A DNA stretch of 57,549 nucleotides from Deltaproteobacteria bacterium. GTDB taxonomy: Bacteria; UBA10199; GCA-002796325; JACPFF01. The DNA is taken from NCBI GenBank assembly GCA_016183065.1, contig JACPFF010000017.1:1-57549 (forward strand). Reading direction: 5' to 3'. Below the pieces are notes generated by a model. That model saw only the letters and a list, made by a program, of their open reading frames with translations. It did no database searches and had not been told where the DNA came from. The position numbers and the translations under genes are program-made. Each line of letters opens with the position of its first letter. Position 1 is the first letter of the stretch. Positions 17,592-25,003 of the stretch are shown here, one piece after another.

Positions 17592-17620
17592 TTGCAGAAT
17601 GTTTCATTCTTCAGTACACC
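17592..17620 (+). promoter_or_regulatory. Predicted promoter of the Na/Pi symporter gene, leaderless layout
   Basis: TTGCAG at 17592-17597, a 17-nt spacer and TACACC at 17615-17620 lie 9 nt before the ATG at 17630. There is no Shine-Dalgarno sequence in front of the ATG. Confidence 0.4.
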
Positions 17621-17629
17621 TCACCGACA

Positions 17630-19285
17630 ATGCAAATCATTTCCTGGGCCATCCTCTGGGGTGGCATGGCATTTTTCTTTTACGGCCTCTTTCTTCTCCG
17701 CGAGGGGTTGCAACATGTGGCGGGCGATCGGCTCCGCGGTCTCTTGCTCCGTCTGACGAACAATCGCCTGAAGGGCTTCGGGTTTGGGGCGCTGGTGACG
17801 ATGATTTTCCAGAGCAGCTCGGCCACGACCGCCATGTTGGTCAGTTTTGCCGGCGCAGGGCTCCTCTCGTTGCCACAGGCCTTTGCCGTGATTCTCGGTT
17901 CGGATGTTGGCACCACCGCCGTGGTGTTTGTGATCGCGGAGCGACAACTGACGCACTATGCGCTCTTCGGTGTGGCGGTTGGCGTTGGCCTGCGGTTGTG
18001 GGGCCCCCGCAGCTGGTGGCGCTATCTCGGTGAAGTGCTCTTCGGTTTCGGTCTCGTTTGTTACGGGATCTCGCTGATGGTCGAGGCCATGCAGCCCCTG
18101 CGGGAGAGCGAACTCGTTTCCATCGTCTTTGCCCATCTGGCGACACATCCGCTCCTCTCCATTGTTGGGGCCGCACTCTTTGCCGCCGCCGTCCATTCGA
18201 GCGCCGCTACACTCGGCGTGGCCTTGAGTCTTGCCATGGCCGGGATTGTCGATCTGGCCGGCGCGCTCCCGATCGTGCTCGGCGCCAATATCGGCACGAC
18301 GATTACGGCGGTGATGGCGGCCGTGGGGCGCGACCTCAATTCGCAACGGGTGGCGGCAGCACATGTCATCACGAAGCTGGGTGGGGCCATCGCGGTATTT
18401 CCGCTCCTGCCGCTGGCGGCGGCCAGTCTGCAACATGTGACCAACACATTGCCATGGCTGCAAGGACCGTTTCACGGTGCACTGAGTCTCCAGATCGCCC
18501 TGGCCCACCTCTCTTTTAATCTGGCAATCGCGCTCCTTTTCCTCCCCTTTCTCCCCCTCGGATTGCGTCTGGTCATCCGTCTCCTTCCGGGCGAGCCGCA
18601 ACCGATCGCGGCCTTTACGCCGCGCTATCTCGACGCGCGCACGCTCGAGACGCCGTCGCTGGCCTTCACGCAGGTGCATCGGGAGGTGGTGCGACTCGGC
18701 AACATTGCGCATGAGCTCTTTCTCAACTCTCTCGATCTCTTTGAGAAAAAGGAAAAAGTGGAACAGTTGATTGCCGATGTGGATCAACAAGACGACTATA
18801 TCGATCGCCTGGAAAAAGCGATCCGCTTCTTTTTGGCACGCCTTTCACAGGAATCCCTGACACCGCAGCAGAGCCGGACACAAATTCGTCTGCTGCGCAT
18901 TGCGGGTAATTTTGAGGAGATTGGCGATGCCATCTCCAAAGAGATGAAAGTCCTTGCGCGCAAGCAGTGTGACAAACAATGTACATTTTCCGGGGAAGGG
19001 TGGCGGGAACTCCGGAATTTCCACAGTCATGTGGATGAAATTTTTACCATGACCATTGCCTGTCTGACAACGCGCGATGCGGTCCTGGCGGGAAAGATCG
19101 AGGTCAAAACCGAGGCATTGACCGAACTGGAGACGTACTCGCGCGCCACCCATTTGCAGCGACTCAACGAAAAACTACGGGAAAGCATTGAGACGAGTTC
19201 AATCCACCTCGATCTCCTCCGGATTCTCGCGCGGGTGGCCGCAAAACTCCAGCAGATCGCCAAACTCGCCATTAGTGGGGATTAG
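17630..19285 (+). CDS. Na+/phosphate symporter with C-terminal PhoU-like domain
   Basis: This 551-residue inner-membrane protein belongs to the NptA/YjbB Na/Pi cotransporter family. About eight hydrophobic segments occupy the first 330 residues. The two diagnostic inverted-repeat motifs are present: FQSSSATTAMLVSFAGAG and the partner HSSAATLGVALSLA, followed by GANIGTTITAV. From about residue 345 to the end there is a helical PhoU-like domain (ELFLNSLDLF, LLRIAGNFEEIGDAISKE). In bacteria these transporters often export or balance intracellular phosphate. Its stop overlaps the end of the convergent HEPN gene by 4 bp. Confidence 0.88.
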   Translation: MQIISWAILWGGMAFFFYGLFLLREGLQHVAGDRLRGLLLRLTNNRLKGFGFGALVTMIFQSSSATTAMLVSFAGAGLLSLPQAFAVILGSDVGTTAVVFVIAERQLTHYALFGVAVGVGLRLWGPRSWWRYLGEVLFGFGLVCYGISLMVEAMQPLRESELVSIVFAHLATHPLLSIVGAALFAAAVHSSAATLGVALSLAMAGIVDLAGALPIVLGANIGTTITAVMAAVGRDLNSQRVAAAHVITKLGGAIAVFPLLPLAAASLQHVTNTLPWLQGPFHGALSLQIALAHLSFNLAIALLFLPFLPLGLRLVIRLLPGEPQPIAAFTPRYLDARTLETPSLAFTQVHREVVRLGNIAHELFLNSLDLFEKKEKVEQLIADVDQQDDYIDRLEKAIRFFLARLSQESLTPQQSRTQIRLLRIAGNFEEIGDAISKEMKVLARKQCDKQCTFSGEGWRELRNFHSHVDEIFTMTIACLTTRDAVLAGKIEVKTEALTELETYSRATHLQRLNEKLRESIETSSIHLDLLRILARVAAKLQQIAKLAISGD

Positions 19286-19719
19286 GGGGTTCTCTCCGAC
19301 CTCGCGACGTAGAGAAAAAAATCCTCCGCTGCGGAGACCAGTTTTCGGGCGCCGGATTCCGAGAAGTGGGCTTCATAATCAGCGTTTTCTCGGAGTTCCT
19401 TAGCAACCTGGAACGCGTCAACAATATGTACCGGGAGATCACCATCTTCGACGTACAGTGCCTCGAGGGCGACGCGAAGGCAATAGTGACTTTTCTCTCT
19501 ATACCCCTTTGCGTAGAGCAAGGCACGCGCCAAATGGAACATGGCATAATAACTTTGGATAGTGCTCCATTTATATGACTGCCGCGCCAGCCCGGCCTTG
19601 GCTTCTTGCAGATCGGTTGCTGCCGCCTCTATTTCTTTCCCGACCAATTGTGTTGCAGCAGACGCAATTTTCAATCCATTTTTCTTCAGGCACTTTTCAA
19701 ATGCTACTTTCGATCCCAT
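19282..19719 (-). CDS. HEPN domain protein (UPF0332-like), second pair
   Basis: A 145-residue HEPN protein with the motif SYYAMFHLARALLYAKGYREKSHYCL and a C-terminal RENADYEAHFSE segment, as in UPF0332-like HEPN partners. It is the downstream gene of a leftward pair; its ATG at 19719 overlaps the nucleotidyltransferase stop (19704) by 16 nt. The likely role is the toxin or effector half of an MNT-HEPN toxin-antitoxin module. It is related to, but clearly different from, the HEPN protein at 14180. Confidence 0.8.
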   Translation of the reverse strand: MGSKVAFEKCLKKNGLKIASAATQLVGKEIEAAATDLQEAKAGLARQSYKWSTIQSYYAMFHLARALLYAKGYREKSHYCLRVALEALYVEDGDLPVHIVDAFQVAKELRENADYEAHFSESGARKLVSAAEDFFLYVARSERTP

Positions 19720-20246
19720 AGCACGATTCCTTGTTGGAGGGATTGATAGAATTCGGGTTCCGTGTGCCGCAGGTCGAGCCATTCCTCGGGAGTTTTCAAT
19801 ATCAATTGAACATGCCTTTTCAACGTGCTCTGTGAGAGTTTTCGGCGCACCTCCCTGTCCCGTGCACTCACGACGAAGAGATCATAATCGCTGGTGGAGG
19901 TATACTGACCGGTGGCGCGACTACCAAAGAGGAGAACCTTCACGGCAATAGGCGCAAGGGTCTGTATGAGGGGCTGGAGGGTAAGAAGCGTGTCTGCCAC
20001 CATGAGATAGCGAAGCCAGGCATGATCGATGTTGAGTGAAAAACCATCGCGATTTTTTTCCCGTATCAATACGCCGATTTTTTCCAATGCCCGTATAGCA
20101 TTATAAATAGACGATTGCGAAATGTTTGGAAGGAGGGTCGTAATCTGGGAACCTCGCATCATGAGATCTGGATGGTGCAATACGCAACCCAGAACCTTCC
20201 ATAATGGGGTATTGTAGAGCGTTTTTTTTATTTTAGACGATTTCAT
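19704..20246 (-). CDS. Nucleotidyltransferase with N-terminal winged helix
   Basis: This 180-residue protein begins with a winged-helix DNA-binding domain (residues 1-75, MMRGSQITTLLPNISQSSIYNAIRALEKIGVL). It ends with a minimal nucleotidyltransferase domain whose motif GSRATGQYTSTSDYDLFVV keeps the catalytic Gly-Ser and the metal aspartates. It heads the HEPN pair. The DNA-binding domain together with a TATTCC-N8-GGAATA palindrome inside its own promoter suggests that it autorepresses the operon, which is inference. It diverges from pyrF across 87 bp of AT-rich DNA. Confidence 0.85.
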   Translation of the reverse strand: MKSSKIKKTLYNTPLWKVLGCVLHHPDLMMRGSQITTLLPNISQSSIYNAIRALEKIGVLIREKNRDGFSLNIDHAWLRYLMVADTLLTLQPLIQTLAPIAVKVLLFGSRATGQYTSTSDYDLFVVSARDREVRRKLSQSTLKRHVQLILKTPEEWLDLRHTEPEFYQSLQQGIVLWDRK

Positions 20247-20254
20247 ATATATAG

Positions 20255-20283
20255 AATATATTCCTTTTATATGGAATAGTCAC
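20255..20283 (-). promoter_or_regulatory. Predicted promoter and operator of the second nucleotidyltransferase-HEPN pair
   Basis: On the minus strand GTGACT (20278-20283), a 17-nt spacer and TATATT (20255-20260) lie 8 nt before the ATG at 20246, again without a Shine-Dalgarno site. The palindrome TATTCC-N8-GGAATA (20259-20278) covers the spacer, a position where a bound repressor would block RNA polymerase. The winged-helix nucleotidyltransferase is the obvious candidate. Confidence 0.5.
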
Positions 20284-20296
20284 GGGTTTTTTCAAA

Positions 20297-20325
20297 TTGC
20301 CTTTATCGTGTGGCTGAATTACAGT
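20297..20325 (+). promoter_or_regulatory. Predicted promoter of pyrFE, leaderless layout
   Basis: TTGCCT at 20297-20302, a 17-nt spacer and TACAGT at 20320-20325 stand 8 nt before the pyrF ATG at 20334. No Shine-Dalgarno sequence is present. Confidence 0.4.
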
Positions 20326-20333
20326 GAGCTACC

Positions 20334-21068
20334 ATGCAGCCGAAGGATCGCATCTTTGTTGCGCTTGACGTTCCAAATCTCCCGAGGGCACTGGGCATCG
20401 TCGCTGCGGTGCAGGATCAGATTGGGGGCGTGAAGGTGGGGCTCGAGCTCCTGACTAGTGTCGGGGCTCCGACGGTGGTCGAAGCCATGTCGGCCTCGGG
20501 GCTCCCGATTTTTTTTGATGCCAAATTTTGCGACATGCCCAATACGGTTGCCGGGGCCGTCGAGGCCGCGACACGCCTTGGTGTGGCCATGATGACCGTG
20601 CATGCCCTCGGGGGGATCCCGATGCTGGAGGCCGCTGTGGCCGCAGCAGACCGGGCTGCGTTATTGGGACCGCGGCCGAAAATCCTGGCAGTGACCATAT
20701 TGACAAGCCTGACGTGGGAGGCCCTCGGCCAGTTGCGTGTCGCACCGCTCGCGAGTGAAGAGGCCCTGCAAGAGTATGTCGTCCATCTCGCGTGCATGGC
20801 CCAGCAGGCCGGTTGTCACGGCGTGGTGGCCTCGCCGCACGAAGTGGCGGCGATCCGTGCCGCGTGCGGGCCGGATCTCACCATCGTGACGCCGGGGGTT
20901 CGTCCGGCATGGAGTGTGCGTGGCGACCAGCAGCGTTTTTCAAGCCCGCGCGATGCGTGCGAAGCCGGCGCAGATTATCTCGTGATCGGCCGGCCGATCA
21001 CCCAGCCGCCCCCGGAAATCGGGACCCCGGCTGCGGCCGTGGCACGCATTGTCGGGGAACTGGCATGA
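20334..21068 (+). CDS. pyrF: Orotidine 5'-phosphate decarboxylase
   Basis: PyrF converts OMP to UMP, the last step of pyrimidine synthesis. The 244-residue TIM barrel has the substrate strand IFVALDVPN and the catalytic charge network FFDAKFCDMPNTV (D-x-K-x-x-D). It also has TVHALGG, VVASPHE, the phosphate-binding IVTPGVRP and the terminal DYLVIGRPITQ. Its stop overlaps the pyrE start by 4 nt (ATGA), so the two steps are translationally coupled. Length and motifs are intact. Confidence 0.95.
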   Translation: MQPKDRIFVALDVPNLPRALGIVAAVQDQIGGVKVGLELLTSVGAPTVVEAMSASGLPIFFDAKFCDMPNTVAGAVEAATRLGVAMMTVHALGGIPMLEAAVAAADRAALLGPRPKILAVTILTSLTWEALGQLRVAPLASEEALQEYVVHLACMAQQAGCHGVVASPHEVAAIRAACGPDLTIVTPGVRPAWSVRGDQQRFSSPRDACEAGADYLVIGRPITQPPPEIGTPAAAVARIVGELA

Positions 21069-21781
21069 CGACCTCCTCCATTGAGCAACTTCTCATGACA
21101 TCGGGAGCACTCTTGAGAGACGGCCATTTTCTCTATGCCTCCGGACGGCATGGCAATGCCTACTTCAACAAGGATGCCCTCTATACCGATCCCGTGCTGA
21201 TGAAACAGCTCGGTGAGGCCATGGCCTTGCCGTTTATCGGGACAGCGATCGAGGCCGTGGCTGGGCCGACGGTGGGTGGGGTCATCCTGGCACAGTGGGT
21301 GGCCTATCATCTGCAAGAGAAGACCGGACGCCGCATTGTGGCCTGCTTTGCCGAGGAGCGCCCCACTATTGGAGGGGCTCACGTACCCTGCGGCTCCGCC
21401 TCCGGGTACTCCCTCGTCCACCCGCTTCGTGGGTGCCCGGACTCGGTCGTCGCCACTGCGGCAGGCACAAAGGAGCGCTTTTTTGGTCGGGGGTATGATC
21501 GCCTGATTGCCAGTCGCCGGGTCTTGGTGGTGGAGGATGTCCTGACCACTGGTGGGTCCGTGCGGCAGGTTGTGGATGCCGTGCGACGTGTCGGTGGCAT
21601 TCCCGTGGGGGTCAGCGCCCTCTGTAATCGTGGAGGTGTGACGATAGAGTCGCTCGCGGTCCCCACATTACACGCCCTATTGTCCCTGATCCTGGAGAGT
21701 TGGCCCGCGCAAGATTGTCCCTTGTGTCGCCGCGGTATTCCGATTAATACCTCGCTCGGAAAAGGTGGGAAATCCGCCTGA
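21065..21781 (+). CDS. pyrE: Orotate phosphoribosyltransferase carrying an in-frame repeat insert
   Basis: PyrE joins orotate and PRPP to make OMP, the substrate for PyrF. The 238-residue chain has normal OPRT landmarks: GHFLYASGRHGNAYFNK, a substrate/dimer segment AGPTVGGVILAQW, and the PRPP motif VLVVEDVLTTGGSV. Between FAEER and KERFFGRGYDR, the region of the mobile active-site loop, lie 30 extra residues encoded by hairpin repeat copy C. The insert is exactly 90 nt between two CCACT words and keeps the frame. Deleting it gives an ordinary loop (FAEERPTAAGTKERFF). The C-terminal CPLCRRG pair of cysteines is also distinctive. The gene is probably functional because it is the only pyrE seen and shows no other damage. 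Confidence 0.92.
   Translation: MTTSSIEQLLMTSGALLRDGHFLYASGRHGNAYFNKDALYTDPVLMKQLGEAMALPFIGTAIEAVAGPTVGGVILAQWVAYHLQEKTGRRIVACFAEERPTIGGAHVPCGSASGYSLVHPLRGCPDSVVATAAGTKERFFGRGYDRLIASRRVLVVEDVLTTGGSVRQVVDAVRRVGGIPVGVSALCNRGGVTIESLAVPTLHALLSLILESWPAQDCPLCRRGIPINTSLGKGGKSA
21363..21457. repeat. Hairpin-rich interspersed repeat, copy C, inside pyrE
   Basis: The copy reads CCACTATTGGAGGGGCTCAC at its left and GGACTCGGTCGTCGCCACT at its right, so CCACT stands at both borders exactly 90 nt apart. Inside are an imperfect stem TACCCTGCGGC/GCCTCCGGGTA and a 7-bp stem CACCCGC/GTGGGTG with a TTC loop that includes one G-T pair. It is read as TIGGAHVPCGS and onward in the PyrE frame, the same frame used by copy E in the lytic transglycosylase. 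Confidence 0.9.
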
Positions 21782-21789
21782 AGAAATAA

Positions 21790-21891
<102 letters not shown>

Positions 21892-21902
21892 TTTATTCCT
21901 TT

Positions 21903-22080
21903 ACTAAGGAGTTTGTACCCCACTATACAGATGACACAGGATGATGAGCCGAGACAAGGAAGATGAGCGAAAAAATTCGAGGCGTAGCCGTCGCTACGTT
22001 GAGGATTTTTTCGTGAAATCTGACGCAGTCGCAGGCCATCAGCCGAAGTCAGATGTATAGTGGGGTATGAACTCCTTAGT
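21903..22080. mobile_element. MITE-like long palindrome abutting dnaX
   Basis: A 178-bp element with near-identical 26-bp terminal inverted repeats (ACTAAGGAGTTTGTACCCCA on the left, its complement on the right with about three mismatches). Nearly the whole length can fold back on itself. The central hairpin has arms AAAAATCCTCAACGTAGC and GCTACGCCTCGAATTTTTT. No protein is encoded. Its right end touches the dnaX ATG, so it supplies the entire dnaX leader. A second element with different ends but the same kind of core is at 38050-38231. Confidence 0.75.
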
Positions 22081-23778
22081 ATGTACCAAGCTCTCGCACG
22101 AAAATATCGCCCCCAAACCTGGGGCGAGGTGATCGGTCAAGACCATGTGACGCAGACGCTGCAGAACGCTGTTGTGCAGCAGCGACTGCATCATGCCTAT
22201 CTCTTTTGCGGCGCGCGCGGGGTCGGAAAGACGACAGTGGCACGGCTCCTGGCCAAGACGGTCAATTGCGTGCAGCGCGGCGCGTCGAGCGAACCGTGCA
22301 ATGCGTGCGAGAGCTGCCGCGAGATCACCAATGGCCATGCCCTCGATGTGCAGGAGATCGACGGGGCCTCCAATACGGGCGTCGACGACGTGCGGGAAAT
22401 CCGCGAACGGATCCAGTATCTCCCCGCGGAGACGCGCTACAAGGTCTATATCATCGATGAAGTGCACATGTTGTCCAAGGCGGCTTTCAATGCTCTCCTC
22501 AAGACACTGGAAGAACCGCCACCCCATGTCCTCTTTATCTTTGCGACGACCGAGCCGCAAAAAATTCCTGCCACGATCCTGTCGCGCTGCCAACGCTACG
22601 ATTTTCGCCGGGTTGCGGCGGAAGAGATCGTCTCGACACTTCGTCATATTGCGACCGCCGAGGGGATGACCGTGGGTGATGATCTCCTCCATCTCCTGGC
22701 TTACGAGGCCGAGGGGGGATTACGCGATGCGGAATCGCTCTTTGATCAGGTCATTGCCGCGTGCGGGACGGCCGTCACGGTCCCCCAGGTACGCAATTTG
22801 CTGGGATTGACTGATCGCATCATGCTGCTCGAATTGGTCCGCGCCATTGTGAAGCGTGACGCAAAGACGGCACTGGGCCATCTGGAGACCGCATTTCAGA
22901 GCGGGGGGAATCTCCCCCAATTGGCCCACGATCTTCTCGAATTTTTTCGCCATCTCTGGGTGCGGGTCTCCTGCGGCGAGCTCCCGCATCGTGCCACTAT
23001 GCCGACCGATGAAGTCGAGGCGGTGGAGACCCTGGCGTGCGGGATGACCGTGGAAGAGGGAGCGCAGTGGTTTGCCATCCTCTTTCGCGGCATCGACAGC
23101 GTGATTCGCGGGCGATTCCCCAAACTGGCCATGGAAGCGGTCCTGCTCCAGATGGTGCAAGTCACGCCGATGACGTCCATTTCGGCGTTAATCGATCGTG
23201 TGGAGGCGATGCTCGCCACGGGCGCTGGGACGCAAACGCCGACCTCAGCTGCCACCATGCCGCAGACACCCACGTCGCGTGCGTCGGCACCGAGTGCAGC
23301 GGCACAGGGGAGAGCCCCCATCAACGCACCGTCTCCTGCGCCTTCGGTGGCGGGGTCCGCGGAGGCATCCGCAGGCGAACCGGGATTTGCCTGGAATGCG
23401 TTTTTCCAGAAACTGAGGAGGTCGCGTCCGCAACTGGCCTCCATCGTTGAGCACGGGCACGTGCAGCGTGCGGATGTGGAGCGGGTGGAACTCCGGTTTC
23501 CGCGCGATTCATTGTATGCGGCCATGTTGCAGGAAGCGGACCGGTTGGCACAATTCGAGGCATTGGTGCACGAACAGTTTGGGAGCACGTGCCGGGTACA
23601 GATTCGTCAGATCGACGGACTGACCTCGGCCGAGCGGCAGGCCACAGTGCGGGCCGAGCGGCAGAAGGACCAGCATCGCCGGCATTCGGCGGCGCTTGAG
23701 CACGCGTTGGTGCGGGAGGCCGGGGAAGTTTTTGGGGCAGAGATTGCCGAGGTCAAGGTCTATGGTGAATCCACTTGA
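22081..23778 (+). CDS. dnaX: DNA polymerase III subunit gamma/tau
   Basis: DnaX is the clamp-loader ATPase of the replicase. The 565-residue protein starts MYQALARKYRPQTWGEVIGQ, the classic N-terminus, fixing the start at 22081. Walker A is GARGVGKTTVARLLAK. A zinc module contains CNACESC and an upstream cysteine. Walker B is YIIDEVHMLSK, and sensor/arginine-finger segments follow (TTEPQKIPATILSRCQRYDF). A Pro/Ala/Thr-rich linker near residues 385-435 leads to a C-terminal tau domain. No slippery A-run for programmed gamma production was seen. recR overlaps its 3' end by 17 nt. Confidence 0.95.
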   Translation: MYQALARKYRPQTWGEVIGQDHVTQTLQNAVVQQRLHHAYLFCGARGVGKTTVARLLAKTVNCVQRGASSEPCNACESCREITNGHALDVQEIDGASNTGVDDVREIRERIQYLPAETRYKVYIIDEVHMLSKAAFNALLKTLEEPPPHVLFIFATTEPQKIPATILSRCQRYDFRRVAAEEIVSTLRHIATAEGMTVGDDLLHLLAYEAEGGLRDAESLFDQVIAACGTAVTVPQVRNLLGLTDRIMLLELVRAIVKRDAKTALGHLETAFQSGGNLPQLAHDLLEFFRHLWVRVSCGELPHRATMPTDEVEAVETLACGMTVEEGAQWFAILFRGIDSVIRGRFPKLAMEAVLLQMVQVTPMTSISALIDRVEAMLATGAGTQTPTSAATMPQTPTSRASAPSAAAQGRAPINAPSPAPSVAGSAEASAGEPGFAWNAFFQKLRRSRPQLASIVEHGHVQRADVERVELRFPRDSLYAAMLQEADRLAQFEALVHEQFGSTCRVQIRQIDGLTSAERQATVRAERQKDQHRRHSAALEHALVREAGEVFGAEIAEVKVYGEST

Positions 23779-24352
23779 TCGTCTCGTACATGCGCTCTGC
23801 AAGTTGCCGGGCGTTGGGGAGAAGAGCGCCACACGGTATGCCTTTCATCTCCTGCGGTCGTCGCGGGACGACGTGCGCGAGCTGGCCGAAGCCCTGCTCG
23901 CCGTCACCCGCGAGATGCGCTATTGTGCCGAGTGCCTTGTCCCTTCACCGACCGATCCCTGTCGCATCTGCCGCGACCACCAACGCGACCGCGATTGCAT
24001 TTGCGTGGTCGAAGAACCGGCCGATGTCACGGCCATTGAAAAAAGCGGGGCCTTTCGCGGGGTCTATCATATTCTCCATGGGGCTCTCTCTCCCCTCGAG
24101 GGTGTCGGCCCCGATGCGCTCAAGGTTCACGAACTGATCCATCGTCTGCGCAGCAATGTCGTGGGAGAGGTCATCCTGGCGACCAACGCAACGGTGGAGG
24201 GGGAGGCGACGGCGGCCTATGTGGCGCAGATGATCCGTCCCATGGGCATCCGGATCACCCGCCTGGCGAGTGGCATGCCGGCGGGCGCGGAAGTCGAGTA
24301 TGTCGACGCTCGCACGCTGGCCTATGCACTCCACGAGCGGCGCACGTTTTGA
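23762..24352 (+). CDS. recR: Recombination protein RecR
   Basis: RecR works with RecF/RecO to load RecA at single-strand gaps. The 196-residue protein is full length. It has an N-terminal helix-hairpin-helix (LCKLPGVGEKSATRYAFHLL), a four-cysteine zinc finger (CAECLVPSPTDPCRIC), a Toprim domain (CVVEEPADVTAIEKSG, LHGALSPLEGVGPD) and the C-terminal ITRLASGMPAGAEVEYVD. It overlaps dnaX by 17 nt, the conserved dnaX-recR order. Start is ATG 23762, with GTG 23765 as an alternative. Confidence 0.95.
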   Translation: MVNPLDRLVHALCKLPGVGEKSATRYAFHLLRSSRDDVRELAEALLAVTREMRYCAECLVPSPTDPCRICRDHQRDRDCICVVEEPADVTAIEKSGAFRGVYHILHGALSPLEGVGPDALKVHELIHRLRSNVVGEVILATNATVEGEATAAYVAQMIRPMGIRITRLASGMPAGAEVEYVDARTLAYALHERRTF

Positions 24353-24371
24353 CAAGAGTGTGCGAAGATGC

Positions 24372-24401
24372 TTGACACCCGCTTCTCCCGGCCCGTACAA
24401 T
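24372..24401 (+). promoter_or_regulatory. Strong sigma70 promoter of mglA, leaderless layout
   Basis: Consensus TTGACA (24372-24377), an 18-nt spacer and TACAAT (24396-24401) end 9 nt before the ATG at 24411. Transcription would start about 2-4 nt before the ATG, leaving no room for a ribosome site; none is present. This is one of the clearest examples of the leaderless pattern. Confidence 0.7.
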
Positions 24402-24410
24402 TTCCCGTCT

Positions 24411-24998
24411 ATGTCATTTGTCAACGATTCGACCAAGGAAATTAACTGCAAAGTGGTCTATTTCGGGCCGGCCTTGTGCGGCAAGTCGACGTCGCTCCGG
24501 TCCATTTACGATCAAGTGAAAGAAAAATCGAAGGGGGAGATGATCTCGCTCGCCACGGACGACGATCGGACCCTCTTTTTTGATTTTATTCCCCTCTATC
24601 TGGGCCAGATCAAAAACTACACGATCCGGCTCCATCTCTACACCGTCCCCGGCCAGGTGGCCTACGATGCCCAGCGCTCCCTCATTGCCAAGGGGACCGA
24701 TGGGGTGGTCTTTGTCGCCGACTCGCAGATTCCGCGGATGGAGGCCAACCTCGCGAGCCTTGTCGATTTGCGCCGCATTCTGAAACGGGAGTTGGAAGAT
24801 GATGAGGTGGTCGAGACCTTTCCACTGGTGATACAATACAACAAACGCGACCTTCCGCAGGCCGCGCCCCTCAATGAGATGCGGGACCTCCTGAATACGC
24901 GCCGTGTCCCGGACTTTGAAAGCGTGGCCACCTCGGGCGACGGGGTCTTCGATGCCCTCAAGGCCATCAGCGTCCAGGTCCTGCAGGCCATTCGGTAG
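24411..24998 (+). CDS. mglA: MglA-type small Ras-like GTPase
   Basis: MglA is the bacterial polarity and gliding-motility GTPase, switched off by the GAP MglB. The 195-residue protein has the long MglA N-terminus (MSFVNDSTKEINCKVVYFGP), P-loop GPALCGKSTSLRSIY, the switch region with RLHLYTVPGQVAYDAQR, VVFVADSQ and the base-specificity motif NKRDLP. MglA sets cell polarity in Myxococcus and Thermus and is widespread in deltaproteobacteria-like lineages. No mglB is adjacent. It has its own strong promoter. Confidence 0.93.
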   Translation: MSFVNDSTKEINCKVVYFGPALCGKSTSLRSIYDQVKEKSKGEMISLATDDDRTLFFDFIPLYLGQIKNYTIRLHLYTVPGQVAYDAQRSLIAKGTDGVVFVADSQIPRMEANLASLVDLRRILKRELEDDEVVETFPLVIQYNKRDLPQAAPLNEMRDLLNTRRVPDFESVATSGDGVFDALKAISVQVLQAIR

Positions 24999-25003
24999 GT
25001 ATC

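Noticed and set aside
22081-23778. Programmed frameshift site in dnaX for the gamma form
   Set aside because: No A-AAA-AAG-like slippery run followed by a stem was found in the linker region.
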